Source of the DNA: Diplocarpon mali
Lineage: Eukaryota > Ascomycota > Leotiomycetes > Helotiales > Drepanopezizaceae
Assembly (NCBI GenBank): GCA_024741835.1
Contig: JAENRP010000504.1
Coordinates: 1 to 17,332 of the forward strand
Direction of reading: 5' to 3'
Length of the DNA stretch: 17,332 nucleotides
A program made the position numbers and the translations under genes. This document shows, one piece after another, positions 15,894-17,332 of the stretch. The notes under the pieces are model-generated. The model was not told where the DNA came from. It searched no databases and saw only the letters and a list, made by a program, of their open reading frames with translations. Each line of letters begins with the position of its first letter. Positions within the stretch are counted from its first letter, which is position 1.

Positions 15894-17332
15894 ATCTCCG
15901 TCCGCATGGTGTCGGGATATGCGGAAATCTGGTGAGCACCCGCCCACCACCAGTCTGGCTCTGGCGACGAATGGACTCCAACGCGAACCCCTGATGCCTT
16001 TTCGCCGGGTACATGTGCGGCAGGCCTTCTCATGGACGAGGAGACGAAGAGCTCGAATCTGGTTGGCAGCAGGGTCGTTCAGCCATCTTCTGGTCGGTAT
16101 CTTGTCTGGATGCTCAAGGTAGGACCATGTTCCCAGCAGAGATCCTGGGCCTAGCTCTCGTAGCCGCTTCGTCTTGGAGCAAATGATTACTGTTCCAAGC
16201 CGCAACCTCTTCACAGTGCACGTCGAATCTATACTCAGGCGCTACATAGACCCGGCACTCCTCTCTGCCACCTGCGTCAAGTAGCCTCAGCATGCCAGCG
16301 AAGCACTGATTCCGTCTCCACGAATACAGCGGTAGTGGTAGAGAAGATTCCCTCGGAACAAGCTTGGTTCTCTTCTATATTCCCATGATTTATAACTGCA
16401 ACAAGAGCAGCGGGCAGATGGTATGGGTGGGACCCAGCCTCCCAATCCAGACTGCATCACTAATCGGAAACGATGCTGTAATACTTCCTGAGCATGCGAT
16501 TAAGTGACTGGGAGTGATCCTGGGTTCGATTCCCAGTTTGTCCACTCCAGTTCACTCGGTTCCAGTCCGAGATCATCCCAGCCACGCGATTGCCCGCGTT
16601 CTCTTTTGCTGGCTGTACAATGATTTCCCTCTGGACGAGGATGGGGGTGGACTGATGTCCATTTGTTTGGCAGTGTGATGGGAACTTTGCTCGATATACG
16701 GAACCTGGAGCAGCGGGGGAGTCTGGTCGGGTAGAATGGGTCGCTAAAGTGCTGCATTCCTACTGCGGTGTGACTTTTTGGCTTATTATGAGGTACAGAA
16801 ACACGCCGGTACTTTTACCAATTGTGAAAGGAGAGTCAGCCTTTCGATATTCCCGCAGATCAAACTTAATTCATGAGGCCTGAGAGGTCCCATGCGGCCC
16901 CACCTCCCTTATACCGAGCAGAGACGGAACAAGAATCGGAAAACGAGGCCCGGGGAGGGTGACGGAGAGAAATACCGTGGGTGGGGGAAGATCTTGGGAA
17001 TCGTACGTGGCAAATCACAGATGTAGAGCCGCGGATCTGCTGTGACGAGGGGAAAATACTCGTCAGCGCAAGATTCTGCCCGGTAAAAGCCAAAACACCA
17101 CGGATGAAATTCAACTGATACAATCGGGCCCTTGGACCACTGAATTGTGGATCCGAAACCTCGACAATCATTCCTTAAAATCCCCTTTGGTTTCGCGAGA
17201 CTGGTGCGAGTCATGCCTGTTTACCACATCGTTCGGCAAAGTCAATGCTTAAAACAGGCCCCAAACGCGATCGAAATCTGCTCTACGCCGCCATCCCCGG
17301 CCTGGAAGTCAACGCTTGGTGCAGGGGGGAGG
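15894..17332. other. Terminal region with no convincing gene
   Basis: About 1.4 kb downstream of the reductase gene. The first part should hold its 3' UTR. Open frames of 80-140 codons on both strands (for example 15801-16214 - and 16866-17171 -) resemble no family I know and show no splicing pattern. A tRNA T-arm-like element lies at 16520-16536. Confidence 0.45.
16466..16543 (+). other. tRNA-like fragment with intact T-arm
   Basis: CTGGG TTCGATT CCCAG (16520-16536) is a perfect 5-bp stem with a 7-base T-loop and includes the Pol III B-box core GGTTCGATTCC. TTTGTCC-A follows, as an acceptor 3' strand would. GGAAACG at 16466-16472 pairs only partly with it, and no standard D-arm or anticodon arm could be drawn. 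It may be a decayed tRNA gene, a tRNA-derived SINE piece or chance. Confidence 0.25.

Noticed and set aside
16331..16356. A-box-like sequence GTAGTGGTAGAGAAG resembling part of a tRNA-Gly
   Set aside because: No acceptor stem, anticodon arm or nearby B-box. The T-arm at 16520 is too far away to belong to the same tRNA.
1..17332. Search for a biosynthetic gene cluster, CRISPR array, intact transposon or viral insertion
   Set aside because: Recognised genes are unrelated housekeeping genes. No synthase-type enzyme, spaced repeat array, transposase or terminal inverted repeat pair was seen.

Overview
The window is nuclear DNA of a filamentous ascomycete. Genes lie on both strands, each has short spliceosomal introns (about 46-95 bases, GT...AG, often with a CTAA/CTGA branch-like motif just before the acceptor), intergenic DNA is rich in C/T or G/A tracts, and the protein sequences look like those of Eurotiales (Aspergillus/Penicillium/Monascus-type fungi). 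The species cannot be fixed from the sequence. The window starts at GATC and has one N in a C-run (9071), so it is probably part of a draft contig.

Layout. 374-1438 (-): SHO1 osmosensor, three exons. 1439-3330: a long upstream region, purine-rich on the + strand, with many microsatellites, an 11-bp repeat carrying TTACGTCA octamers and an AT-rich block of tandem repeats. 3331-4131: no recognisable gene. 4132-4808 (-): dynactin p24-like protein (nuclear distribution protein RO-10), two exons. 4809-5407: divergent promoter region. 5408-7121 (+): vacuolar-type amino acid transporter (AVT/AAAP family), six exons, with an apparent one-base frameshift in a nine-G run. 7594-8069 (-): mitochondrial ribosomal protein bS16m, four exons. 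8447-9496 (+): NAD(P)H-hydrate epimerase, six exons, with a non-AG acceptor at its last intron. 9747-12101 (-): alpha (biotin-carrying) subunit of 3-methylcrotonyl-CoA carboxylase, five exons. 12402-12995: three tandem copies of an AT-rich unit of about 195 bp whose differences look mostly like C/T and G/A transitions, as RIP would leave. 12996-14825: no recognised gene, a 58/55-bp tandem duplication and a short orphan reading frame. 14826-15893 (+): ketopantoate reductase-family protein, two exons. 15894-17332: no convincing gene; an isolated tRNA T-arm-like sequence at 16520-16536.

The genes are housekeeping genes, not a biosynthetic cluster. Three of them (bS16m, MCC alpha, probably the epimerase) act in mitochondria. 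bS16m and the epimerase are divergent and share one promoter region. I see no mobile element with recognisable termini, no CRISPR array and no clear new system. The most checkable oddities are the poly-G frameshift, the GG acceptor, the overlapping start codons of the epimerase, the CRE-like array upstream of SHO1 and the RIP-like satellite.
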